Shown here in pieces: positions 1 through 7,493 of a stretch of DNA of 16,489 nucleotides. Made by a program: the position numbers and the translations under genes. The stretch covers positions 1 through 16,489 of the forward strand of contig JAAZHF010000162.1 in NCBI GenBank assembly GCA_012510865.1, read 5' to 3'. The notes beneath the pieces are model-generated. The model made no database searches and was not told where the DNA came from. It was given only the letters and a program-made list of their open reading frames with translations. The stretch is from Gammaproteobacteria bacterium. GTDB taxonomy: Bacteria > Pseudomonadota > Gammaproteobacteria > Xanthomonadales > Xanthomonadaceae. Within the stretch, counting starts at the first letter, position 1; each line of letters starts with the position of its first letter.

Positions 1-142
1 CAGCGCGCTGGCGTCGATGCTGGGCGACACGGAGGCAACGGCGCGGATGGGCAGCAACGGCAGGCAGTGGGTGCGCCAGAACGGGTCGCTGGAGGCGATG
101 GCGCGGCGCTACGAGGACATCTACGCGGGGAAGGTCGCGTGA
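1..142 (+). CDS. Glycosyltransferase family 4 (GT-B), C-terminal end only
   Basis: Partial gene entering from the left edge. Reading from base 2 gives about 46 residues ending at TGA 140-142. The tail includes 'GSNGRQWVRQNGSLEAMARR', followed by a Tyr-Glu-Asp-Ile-Tyr stretch. This pattern (an 'NGRxWV...SLxxMARRYExxY' C-terminal helix) is typical of the last helices of family-4 GT-B glycosyltransferases that add sugars from nucleotide donors to a lipid-linked glycan at the cytoplasmic face. The catalytic domains lie outside the window, so donor and acceptor cannot be named. Its stop overlaps the GTG start of the next gene (GTGA, 139-142), so it belongs to the same + strand EPS transcript. The family call is an inference from a short tail. 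Confidence 0.65.
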   Translation, partial: SALASMLGDTEATARMGSNGRQWVRQNGSLEAMARRYEDIYAGKVA

Positions 143-1314
143 CCGTGCTCGCCGTCGCGATCGTGGTCCTGCTGCTGGCCGGCGCCGGGCTGCTCGTGCT
201 GCTGCTGCGCTCCCGCAACATGCAGCACTGGATCCTGCCCTACCTGCGGCGCCGGCTGCCCGACGCCGGCGGCCGCACGCGCCACGTCATGTTCTGCTTC
301 GTCGACCACTTCGAGCCGATGTGGAAGGGTGCGGACGCCGCGACCCAGGCGGCGCGCGTCGACCGCTGGTGCCGGGACTACCGGGCCATGGCCTCGAAGC
401 ACCGTGACGCCGACGGCCGGCCGCCGCAGCACAGCTTCTTCTATCCGGCGGAGGAGTACGCGCCGGAGCACCTCGACAAGCTGGCGGCGCTGTGCGCGGA
501 CGGCTTCGGCGAGATCGAGGTCCACCTGCACCACAACGACGACACCGAGGACAACTTCCGCCGGCAGATGTCCGCCTTCTGCCGCACGCTCAACGAGCGC
601 CACGGCGCGCTTCCGCGCGATCCGGAAACGGGCGAGCCGCGCTTCGCCTTCATCCACGGCAACTGGTGCCTGGACAACTCGCGGGCCGACGGGAAGTGGT
701 GCGGCCTGGACAACGAGCTGGTGCTCCTCCGCGAGCTCGGCTGCTACGCGGACTTCACGCTGCCTTCGGCGCCGAGCGAAACCCAGACGCGGACCGTCAA
801 CTCCCTCTACTACGCCACCGACGACCCCGCGAAGCCCAGGTCGCACGACACCGGCACGCCGATGCGGGTGGGCGGCGCGGCCAGCGGCGACCTGCTGGTC
901 ATGCAGGGGCCGCTGGCCCTGAACTGGCGCGACCGCCGGTTCGGGCTGGTGCCCAGGATCGAGAACTCCGACGTGCGCCGGACCTCGCCGCCAACCCCGG
1001 AGCGGGTGGACCTGTGGGTGCGGACCGGCGTGCACGTCGAGGGCCGGCCGGAATGGGTCTTCGTGAAGGTCCACACCCACGGCGCGCAGGAAACCGACAT
1101 GGACACCCTGCTCGGTGCACCGGTCGATGCCATGCACGACTACCTCGAGCGCGAGTACAACGATGGCAGTCGCAACGTACTGCACTACGTGACCGCGCGG
1201 GAGATGTACAACATCGCCAAGGCGGCGGAGGCCGGCCACGAGGGCGACCCGTCGCGCTTCCGCGACTTCGTCCTGCCGCCGCCGCCGTCCTCCTGGGCGG
1301 GAGGCAGGGCGTGA
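139..1314 (+). CDS. Membrane-anchored polysaccharide deacetylase-like protein
   Basis: This 391-residue protein begins at a GTG overlapping the previous stop; GGGGAAGG at 127-134 is a good ribosome binding site and decides the start. Residues 4-23 form one hydrophobic segment, probably an N-terminal membrane anchor. The rest looks like the beta/alpha-barrel of the carbohydrate esterase 4/glycoside hydrolase-deacetylase superfamily but lacks a classical NodB 'TFDDG'. Instead it has VDHFEP (55-60), EVHLHH (127-132), FIHGNW (171-176), KVHTHG (310-315) and LHYVTARE (348-355). These Asp, His and Glu residues could bind a metal. Proteins of this kind are usually annotated hypothetical or deacetylase-like and sit in EPS clusters. 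The position between two glycosyltransferase genes suggests that it modifies the growing or lipid-linked polysaccharide. Deacetylation itself is inferred, not shown. Confidence 0.65.
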   Translation: MTVLAVAIVVLLLAGAGLLVLLLRSRNMQHWILPYLRRRLPDAGGRTRHVMFCFVDHFEPMWKGADAATQAARVDRWCRDYRAMASKHRDADGRPPQHSFFYPAEEYAPEHLDKLAALCADGFGEIEVHLHHNDDTEDNFRRQMSAFCRTLNERHGALPRDPETGEPRFAFIHGNWCLDNSRADGKWCGLDNELVLLRELGCYADFTLPSAPSETQTRTVNSLYYATDDPAKPRSHDTGTPMRVGGAASGDLLVMQGPLALNWRDRRFGLVPRIENSDVRRTSPPTPERVDLWVRTGVHVEGRPEWVFVKVHTHGAQETDMDTLLGAPVDAMHDYLEREYNDGSRNVLHYVTAREMYNIAKAAEAGHEGDPSRFRDFVLPPPPSSWAGGRA

Positions 1315-2078
1315 GCGCGACGCCCGCGACCGCCAGGCCGACGGTCAGCGTGGTGATGCCGGTCTACAACGCGGCGGCCACCCTGCCACGTTCGCTGGGC
1401 TCGGTCCTGTCCCAGACGCACGCCGCGGTCGAACTGCTGCTGGTGGACGACGGCTCCACCGACGGCTCGAGGGACATCATCGCCGCGGCCGCCGCGGACG
1501 ACCCGCGCGTGGTGCCCGTGCTGCTGCCCAGGAACGGCGGCGTGGCCGCTGCGCGCAACGCCGGCATCGAGGCCGCGACCGGGCGCTACATGGCTTTCCT
1601 CGACAGCGACGACTGGTGGAGCGACCGCAAGCTGGAGGTGCAGCTCCGGGTGATGCAGGCGGCGGGCGCCGCCGTCTCGTGCATGCGCTACCAGCGCGTG
1701 GCCGAGGACGGTCGCGACCTCGGCGTGGTCACGCCCCCGGCGCGGCTGGACCATGCGGCGATGCTGCGCAGCAACCACATCGGCAACCTCACCGGCCTCT
1801 ACGACCGCGCGATCGGCGACGGGCGGTTCCGCCGCATCGGCCACGAGGACTACGCCTTCTGGCTGGACATGGTCCGGCGGGCGGGCACGGCGGTGCGCGC
1901 CGACGAGGGTCGGCCGCTTGCGCACTACCTCGTGCGGCGCGGGTCGCTGTCGGCCGACAAGCGCGAGGCGGCGCGCTGGCAGTGGCGCATCTACCGCGAG
2001 GTCGAAGGGCGGGGGCGCCTGGCCTCGGCGCGCTGGTTCGCCTGCTACGCCGTCAACGCGCTCGCGAAGCGGGCCTGA
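1311..2078 (+). CDS. Family 2 glycosyltransferase (GT-A)
   Basis: A 255-residue GT-A glycosyltransferase. The GTG start at 1311 overlaps the upstream TGA and follows GGGAGG at 1299-1304 with six bases between, which settles the start. The first strand carries VSVVMPVYN (12-20), followed by LLVDDGSTDGS (43-53), the NGGVAAARNAG donor-binding loop (75-85), the DSD metal-binding motif (98-100) and HED (178-180), whose acidic residues fit the general base. No membrane segment is seen; the Arg-rich, aromatic C-terminus could rest on the membrane. It should transfer one sugar to a lipid-linked acceptor in EPS repeat-unit assembly; donor and acceptor are unknown. Its stop lies four bases from the stop of the convergent lyase-like gene. 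Confidence 0.9.
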   Translation: MSATPATARPTVSVVMPVYNAAATLPRSLGSVLSQTHAAVELLLVDDGSTDGSRDIIAAAAADDPRVVPVLLPRNGGVAAARNAGIEAATGRYMAFLDSDDWWSDRKLEVQLRVMQAAGAAVSCMRYQRVAEDGRDLGVVTPPARLDHAAMLRSNHIGNLTGLYDRAIGDGRFRRIGHEDYAFWLDMVRRAGTAVRADEGRPLAHYLVRRGSLSADKREAARWQWRIYREVEGRGRLASARWFACYAVNALAKRA

Positions 2079-2085
2079 GCGCTCA
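2076..2085. other. Palindromic junction of two convergent stop codons
   Basis: TGA (2076-2078) of the glycosyltransferase, GCGC, and TCA (the reverse-strand TGA of the lyase-like gene, 2083-2085) form TGAGCGCTCA. With one more base on each side it becomes a 12-base perfect palindrome (2075-2086). There is no room for two separate terminators and no T-run, so transcripts from either side probably run into the opposite gene. Confidence 0.6.
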
Positions 2086-3864
2086 GCGCGCCTCCAGCCG
2101 CACCAGGTAGCCGCGCTCGCCGCCGCGGACCTCGATGCGCCATCCGTCCCGGAACTCCTCGCCGCCGATCTCCGGCCAGGCCTGGGCGCTCAGCCGTGCG
2201 TCGGCCGGCTCGAGCACAGTCATGCGCAGCCGGCCCGCGCTCGCCACCTGTCCGTCGATGGCGGGCCGCTCGCGCACGTTGAGCTGGAAGATCGCCTCGG
2301 TGCCGGCGGGGATGCTGAACTCGTCGCGCACCGTCAGCGCGCCGCCCTTGAAGTCGAAGTGCCTGCGCCAGCTGCGCAGGGCCGGGTTGCCGGCGTAGGC
2401 GGGCGTCAGGTCGGCCACGGCGGTGAACGCGCCGTCCGCGCCGGGCACCACTTCCAGCGTGGAGCGGGTGCCGTGGCACTGCTGCACCACGATGTCGTCC
2501 AGCGGCGCCTGGCACTGGCGGTGGCGCAGGTCGCTGCGCTCGAAGCGGACCACGTTGTGCACGCTCGTGGCCTGGTTGATGCCGCTGCGGGTCCAGATGT
2601 TGGCGGTGACCGCGCGCCAGTCCTGCGCGAACAGGTGGCCGACGCCGGTGGCGTGGTGCAACAGAGCGCCAGGCGGGCTGCCGCCGTCGCCGGCGGGAAG
2701 CAGGTCGGTGCGGAAGTTGAAGCCCTGGCCCATCTCGGACACGGGGATCCGCCCCAGCCACCACGAGGCCGCGTCGCGGGCCCGCTCGTCGCTCGTCAGC
2801 GAGCGCGCGTGGAGCATGAGCGCGCGGTGGTAGTCGAAGATCTCCGGGTTGGCATAGCGCGCCTGGTCGCCGATCGGGGCGTAGTGCGTGAAGCCGGGCA
2901 CGGTGGCGTGGATCCAGTAGTGGATCGAATCGGTGAGGTGGCTGTTGGCATTGGCCAGGTCCTCGCCGGTCGCGTCCCGCCACAGTGCGTACAGCGGGAA
3001 CAGGTTCATGTGCGAGACGCCGTAGCCGGTGCCCTCGCTGCTGCCGCCGCCGGGGAGGCGGTCGAAATAGGCGCGCAGGGGCGGGATGCGCCGCTCGCGC
3101 AGGTCGGCGAGCATCGCGGCATTGCCGCTGGCGAGGGCCCAGGACATCGTCGCGGCGAGGAAGCTGTAGTAGTAGTTGTTTCCCGGGTTGTCCGTGGCCC
3201 ATCCGGTCCAGGGATGCGGGCGTCCGCCCCAGCGCGCGCCGCGGTGGTTCCAGATGTTGGCGATCGTCTGGTCAGCATAGGCCGTCCAGCGCGCGGCCTG
3301 CGCCGGGTCGAGGCCTGCACGGCACGCATCCCAGGTCGCCGCCAGCGCGCCGATCGCGTGACCGGCCTCGAGGTAGGAGTTGCCCGCCACCGGCGCGAAG
3401 CCCCCTGCCGCGATCGCCCGCTCGGCGTCCCCCACCTGGGCTTCGACGAGGCGCACCGCGAGGTCGCAGTAGGCCTGGCGGCCGGTGAGCAGGTACATGG
3501 TCGCCGCGTCGGTGGCGGAGAAGTTGTAGCCCGGGTTGCCGGCCACGGCCCGGTCGACCCAGCCGCGGAAGCGCGAGAACGCGTGCGACCTGCGGTCGAT
3601 GTGGTCCAGCCGCGCGTGCAGCCCGGGTTCGATGCCCGCCGCGGGATCGGCGCCGGAGGCGGCCGCCTCGCCCGGTCCTTCCTGGCCCGCGTCCGCCGGC
3701 GGCGCGCCGCCGGCGCCGCTGCTGCCCCCGCCGGTGGCGGCGACGGCCGGTGCCGGCGTGGCGTCCAGCGCGGTCGAATCCGCGCATCCGGCGGCGAACA
3801 GCAGGCTCGCGGCCAGCACGGCGTGGACGGGCAGGACCCGGCGCGGCGGCTCAGCGGTTGGCAT
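2083..3864 (-). CDS. Heparinase II/III-like (alginate-lyase-like) lipoprotein, putative polysaccharide lyase
   Basis: A 593-residue exported protein. Residues 11-27 form a lipoprotein-type signal (LLFAAGC, Cys27), with Ala rather than Leu at -3, so lipidation is likely but not certain. An Ala/Gly/Pro-rich linker (about 31-77) follows. Residues 80-400 resemble the helical toroid of heparinase II/III and alginate lyases, with NPGNNYYYS (226-234) and GGGSSEGTGYG (272-282). The remainder (about 400-593) looks like the beta-sandwich part, with TGVGHLFAQDW near 406-416. Such enzymes cleave uronate-containing polysaccharides by beta-elimination. It is the last gene of the EPS export operon and overlaps the barrel gene by 14 bases, which suggests coupled translation. 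A role in trimming, releasing or clearing stray EPS in the periplasm or at the outer membrane is inferred. The substrate cannot be read from the sequence. Confidence 0.72.
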   Translation of the reverse strand: MPTAEPPRRVLPVHAVLAASLLFAAGCADSTALDATPAPAVAATGGGSSGAGGAPPADAGQEGPGEAAASGADPAAGIEPGLHARLDHIDRRSHAFSRFRGWVDRAVAGNPGYNFSATDAATMYLLTGRQAYCDLAVRLVEAQVGDAERAIAAGGFAPVAGNSYLEAGHAIGALAATWDACRAGLDPAQAARWTAYADQTIANIWNHRGARWGGRPHPWTGWATDNPGNNYYYSFLAATMSWALASGNAAMLADLRERRIPPLRAYFDRLPGGGSSEGTGYGVSHMNLFPLYALWRDATGEDLANANSHLTDSIHYWIHATVPGFTHYAPIGDQARYANPEIFDYHRALMLHARSLTSDERARDAASWWLGRIPVSEMGQGFNFRTDLLPAGDGGSPPGALLHHATGVGHLFAQDWRAVTANIWTRSGINQATSVHNVVRFERSDLRHRQCQAPLDDIVVQQCHGTRSTLEVVPGADGAFTAVADLTPAYAGNPALRSWRRHFDFKGGALTVRDEFSIPAGTEAIFQLNVRERPAIDGQVASAGRLRMTVLEPADARLSAQAWPEIGGEEFRDGWRIEVRGGERGYLVRLEAR

Positions 3865-5155
3865 AGGTCACGCCCAGGTAAAGCACGTCCTGCGAGATGC
3901 TGGTCCCGGTCGCCGACATCCTCCGCTCGTAGCGGGCCCACGACAGGCGGGTGCTCCAGTTGCGCGTCCATTCCTTGCGCAGGCCGATGCCGTAGCGTGT
4001 GCTCCGGGTGGTGCTGTCGAGGTTGATGTAGTCGATCTCGTCGTACGAGGCCGAGGCGTCGAGGAGCAGCGCCGGGCGCAGGGTCCACACCACCCCGAGG
4101 GCCAGGCCCACGCCGTCGTGGTCGAGCAGGGCGGCGTCGACATAGCGTGCCCGGTAGCCGCTTGGCCGGACCTCGAAGTTGAAGCGGGCGCCGGTGTATT
4201 CATAGCCCAGCTCGAGCCGGCGCTCCTTGAAGTGGGACGACGTGGGCGAGATCTCGCCCACGGGGACGCCGGCGGGAATGCCGCCGTCGGGACCGCCGGC
4301 GGGAAGCCGGCTGATGTCGCGCGAGGCGTCGGAAAGCTGCCTCGCGGCAAACGCGACGTAGCGGCTGCGCGCGGTCGGCGTCCAGGCCAGGTCGACCCGG
4401 AACAGGGGCTCGTCCACGGTCTCGCCGTCGTCGTAGTCCAGGCGCGTCCAGCCGGCGTCGACGCCCAGCTGCAGCTGCGCCAGGTCGCGCTCGTAGCGCG
4501 CGAACGCATCCTGGCGGTCGACGTCGCGGGCGACGTCGTCGTGGTCGTAGTCGATCCACTCCATCCCGCCGTTGAAGGACAGCCGGCTGGTGCCGTCGAA
4601 CTCGTGGGTCGCCCCTAGCGCGGCGGACAGGCGCTTGGCGTTCAGGTCGCGGGTCTCCTCCGCGGTGTCGCGGACGAAGCGCAGGTCGGCCGCGCCGTCC
4701 ATGGTCCCGCCCCAGCGGAAGAACAGGGTGGGGCCGGCGGCGAAGGTGTTGATCCGCTGCCGGTTCGCCGGCGTGTCCGGAAGCAGGCCGTCCACCGGGC
4801 GCGTGCTCATCGTGTCCTCGACCGTGAACTGGAGCCGGTCGGGGATCGCCATCCAGTCGAAGCGTCCCCGCAGCATCGCGTCCAGCCGGTCCGAGTAGAC
4901 GTCCTCGTAGTGGAGGTAGTCCGCCCTTCCGGTCAGCAGCAGCCGCACCGCCGAGGTCTCCTCGGCGATGGTGAAGCCCAGCCCGGCCTGCGCGATGTTC
5001 TGGGACTCGGGGTCGACGGCCTCCATCGCGACGTTGTCGTTGTGCTCGCCGCCGAGGTCCAGCGAATAGTCGATGCGCACGGCATCGGCCGGCGCGGGAT
5101 GGCTGGCGGCCACTGCAAGCAGCACCGCGACGCAGATCCTTGATCTCCGCGGCAT
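3851..5155 (-). CDS. Outer-membrane beta-barrel protein of the EPS locus (putative secretion porin)
   Basis: This 434-residue protein has a clear Sec signal peptide with an ADA cleavage site after residue 25. AAGGAGG five bases before the ATG fixes the start. The mature part (about 409 residues) consists of alternating hydrophobic/polar strands rich in Tyr, Trp, Arg and Asp, such as RLELGYEYTGARFNFEVRPS and YGIGLRKEW, as in outer-membrane barrels. It resembles the uncharacterised outer-membrane proteins found in exosortase-type EPS loci. The C-terminus (YLGVTYANR) ends in Arg instead of the usual aromatic residue. It lies between the CpsD-like and lyase-like genes. The Wza-type protein of the operon is too short to span the outer membrane, so this barrel is a good candidate for the polysaccharide exit channel. 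That role is inferred. Confidence 0.75.
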   Translation of the reverse strand: MPRRSRICVAVLLAVAASHPAPADAVRIDYSLDLGGEHNDNVAMEAVDPESQNIAQAGLGFTIAEETSAVRLLLTGRADYLHYEDVYSDRLDAMLRGRFDWMAIPDRLQFTVEDTMSTRPVDGLLPDTPANRQRINTFAAGPTLFFRWGGTMDGAADLRFVRDTAEETRDLNAKRLSAALGATHEFDGTSRLSFNGGMEWIDYDHDDVARDVDRQDAFARYERDLAQLQLGVDAGWTRLDYDDGETVDEPLFRVDLAWTPTARSRYVAFAARQLSDASRDISRLPAGGPDGGIPAGVPVGEISPTSSHFKERRLELGYEYTGARFNFEVRPSGYRARYVDAALLDHDGVGLALGVVWTLRPALLLDASASYDEIDYINLDSTTRSTRYGIGLRKEWTRNWSTRLSWARYERRMSATGTSISQDVLYLGVTYANR

Positions 5156-5167
5156 GGCCGCCTCCTT

Positions 5168-5929
5168 TCAAACGCCCTTGTTGAAGACGACCCCGGCGAC
5201 CTTGCCGGCCTCGAAGCCCGTCGCCGCGCGCTCCACGTCCTCGCGCGTGGTGCGTCCGTACCCGGCCACGAGGACGACCAGGTCGGCGAGGTCGGAGAGG
5301 ATCCGCGCGTCCGGGGCCCCGTGCACCGCCGGGCCGTCGAGGACCAGGTACCGGTTCTGGGTGGTGCCGCGCAGGGAATCGATCGCCGTGCGCATGCGGC
5401 TGGAGGTGAAAGCATCCGAGGCCGACTCCATCGGGCGCCCGAAGGGGACCACGTCGAGGCGGGGGACGCCCGTGGGATGGACGAGCGATGTGATCTCGGT
5501 GGCCGGGTCGAACAGGTAGTCGACGAGCCCTGCCTGCACGTCCAGCCGGAGCGCGGTGTGCTGCGACGGATAGCGCGCGTCGCAGTCGAGGAGCAGCGCC
5601 TGCTTCGATTCGTCGAAGGCGAACGCGGCCGCCAGGTTCCGGGCGACGAAGCTGCCGCCGCAGCGCGGGTTCACCGGCACCACGAGGGTGACGAAATTGC
5701 GGCCGGGGAGCATCCCGGTCAGGCGGGTGCGGAGCTGCCGGAAGGCGTCGGCGTGCTGCCGCAGGCCTTCGCTGCGATGGATCAGGCGACGCTCCTCGAG
5801 CGCCCTGGCGGGTAGCCGGGGGCGACTGTCCGCCGGCGTGGTCGTGATCGGATGGATGGCCGCGCGCGGGCCGGTCCGCGGATCGGCGCCGGAAGACGCG
5901 TCGTCGTGCATGGGATCGATTGCCTGCAT
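5168..5929 (-). CDS. CpsD/BY-kinase-fold protein with degenerate Walker A
   Basis: A 253-residue cytoplasmic protein of the ParA/MinD-like fold used by bacterial tyrosine kinases that partner Wzz proteins. The Walker A' strand is intact (LLLDCD, 112-117) and a Walker B-like strand is present (YLVLDGPAV, 194-202). Where family members have a Gly-Lys-Ser/Thr P-loop, it reads VNPRCGGSFVARN (86-98), so the ATP-binding lysine is missing. No C-terminal tyrosine cluster is present; the protein ends in VVFNKGV. ALLLDCD and VVLVAGYGRTT match a divergent branch seen in EPS clusters of pseudomonads and xanthomonads. It is probably a structural or regulatory partner of the adjacent chain-length protein and not an active kinase. 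The start lies one base after the stop of the Wzz-like gene; Met7 is an alternative start. Confidence 0.8.
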   Translation of the reverse strand: MQAIDPMHDDASSGADPRTGPRAAIHPITTTPADSRPRLPARALEERRLIHRSEGLRQHADAFRQLRTRLTGMLPGRNFVTLVVPVNPRCGGSFVARNLAAAFAFDESKQALLLDCDARYPSQHTALRLDVQAGLVDYLFDPATEITSLVHPTGVPRLDVVPFGRPMESASDAFTSSRMRTAIDSLRGTTQNRYLVLDGPAVHGAPDARILSDLADLVVLVAGYGRTTREDVERAATGFEAGKVAGVVFNKGV

Positions 5930-5930
5930 G

Positions 5931-7493
5931 TCAGAGGGCCAGCTGCTTCATCACGAATATCCCGGTATAGAGCACGGCGACCGCACCGACCGCGAGTGCG
6001 CACATGGCGGTGCTGAACCACTCGCGCCGTCGGTCGACCGCCGTGCGGTACGGCGGGATCTCGGTCAGGATCGGCAGCGAAAGTCCGTGCTCCAGCTGGG
6101 CGACCGAGCGGGCCCGCGGGTCGAAGCGGACGACGAGGAACAGCAGGCCGAGGGGGAGCGCGATCGCCGCGGCGAGGCCGCCGGCCACGATATGCATCAG
6201 GCGCAGGCCGCTTGGCTGCACCGGCATCACCGCCGGATCCTGCACCCGCAGCGTCAGGCCCCGCTGCTCGCGGTCGAGGTCCATCGACACCCGGGCGTTC
6301 TCGCGCCGCCGCAGCAGGTCCTGGTGGATCTCGCGGTTGACCTCGTAGTCGCGGGTCAGTTCGGCCAGCGCGCTCTCGGAGGCGGCGATGCGGCCGCTGC
6401 GCTCCAGCTCGGCGGCCAGCAGGTTCTCGAGCATGCCCACGCGCGAGGCCGTCGAGGCGCTGACCCGCTGCGCCTCGGAGAGCTGGGTGCGCAGCTCCTG
6501 GAAGTGCGGGTTGAGCTGTGCGGTGCTGCCGAAGGCGCTGCCCAGCGGCGACGGGTCCTGCGCCTGCTCCTCCATGCTGCGCTGGATGTCGGCGATCTGG
6601 TGGCGGATCCGGACCACGTCCGGGTACTGCTCGGTATACGTCAGCAGCAGCGTGTCGAGCTGCGACTGCAGCTCCTGGAGCTGCGCCCGGTACAGGCTTT
6701 CGCGGGTCATCACCGCGGTCACCGAGGACTCGCCCGACAGCTGCGACTGCAGGAGGTCGACGCGCGACTGCGCTTCGATCAGGGCCATCCGCGCCTGTTC
6801 GAGCTGCCCGCGGAGCGAGCTGATGCGCGAGGTCGTGTCGGCGACGCTGCCGGGCTGCGCGTCGGCGTTGCGGGAGCGGTAGTCCTGCAGCGCCTGCTCG
6901 GCCGAGACCAGCTTCGTGTGGTAGTCGGCGACCCGCGCCTCGATGAACTCGAAGGCCTCGCGGCTCTCGCGCTCCTTGGCGGCGAGCGTTTCCTCCATGA
7001 ACAGTTCGCCCAGGCGCTCGGCCACCTCGAAGGCGCGGGTCGGATCGTTGTCCGTGTAGGCGATCGTCACCAGGTCCTGCCGCGGGCTGGTGATGTTGAT
7101 GCGCCCCTGGAGGTCCTCGACCAGCGCTTCCCGCGCGCGGGGCGAGGGGTCGCCGTCGAGCCAGCCGCCGGCCGCCAGCACCTCGTTCATGACCTTGCGG
7201 CTGTAGATCACCTGCCGCGCCATGCCGGCGCGGTCGCTGACGCCCGTGGGGACGGCGCGTCCCTCGAGCAGCGGTTCGATGATGTCGCTCTGCTGCGCCA
7301 GGATCGTCACCGAGGAGGTGTAGTTCTTCGGGACCAGGACCAGGCCCGCCAGCAGGGCCAGCAGGGCGATGGCGACGAAGGTGGTGGTGATGGCGACCTT
7401 GCGGCGCCGCGCCTCCTCGAGCAGGATCGGCGCGAGTTCGGCGGGCGTGGGCTGGTGGCTCGCCTGGCCGGGCAGGTGGATCGGCAGTGCCAT
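5931..7493 (-). CDS. Wzz/GumC-type polysaccharide chain-length determinant (PCP) protein
   Basis: This 520-residue inner-membrane protein has a transmembrane segment at about 35-54, a long periplasmic part with coiled-coil character (about 170-400) and two C-terminal transmembrane segments (about 432-454 and 494-514). A Wzz domain begins after the first segment (NYTSSVTILAQQ). The PxxP-type stretch before the second segment (PAVMPVQPSG, about 419-428) is typical of the polysaccharide co-polymerase family. The layout, with an extra last membrane helix, matches the chain-length protein of exosortase-type EPS loci. No kinase domain is fused; that role falls to the next gene. It should control chain length and link inner-membrane polymerisation to export. 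The start ATG overlaps the preceding stop (ATGA), so it is coupled to the Wza-like gene. Confidence 0.9.
   Translation of the reverse strand: MALPIHLPGQASHQPTPAELAPILLEEARRRKVAITTTFVAIALLALLAGLVLVPKNYTSSVTILAQQSDIIEPLLEGRAVPTGVSDRAGMARQVIYSRKVMNEVLAAGGWLDGDPSPRAREALVEDLQGRINITSPRQDLVTIAYTDNDPTRAFEVAERLGELFMEETLAAKERESREAFEFIEARVADYHTKLVSAEQALQDYRSRNADAQPGSVADTTSRISSLRGQLEQARMALIEAQSRVDLLQSQLSGESSVTAVMTRESLYRAQLQELQSQLDTLLLTYTEQYPDVVRIRHQIADIQRSMEEQAQDPSPLGSAFGSTAQLNPHFQELRTQLSEAQRVSASTASRVGMLENLLAAELERSGRIAASESALAELTRDYEVNREIHQDLLRRRENARVSMDLDREQRGLTLRVQDPAVMPVQPSGLRLMHIVAGGLAAAIALPLGLLFLVVRFDPRARSVAQLEHGLSLPILTEIPPYRTAVDRRREWFSTAMCALAVGAVAVLYTGIFVMKQLAL

Noticed and set aside
1753..4026. Long + strand open frame (about 757 codons) across the lyase-like gene
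   Set aside because: It is antisense to the lyase-like and barrel genes, gives low-complexity Ala/Arg/Gly protein with no motif, and is open only because of high GC content.
5168..5929. Annotation as active tyrosine-protein kinase
   Set aside because: The Walker A lysine and the C-terminal tyrosine cluster are both absent, so only the fold is supported.
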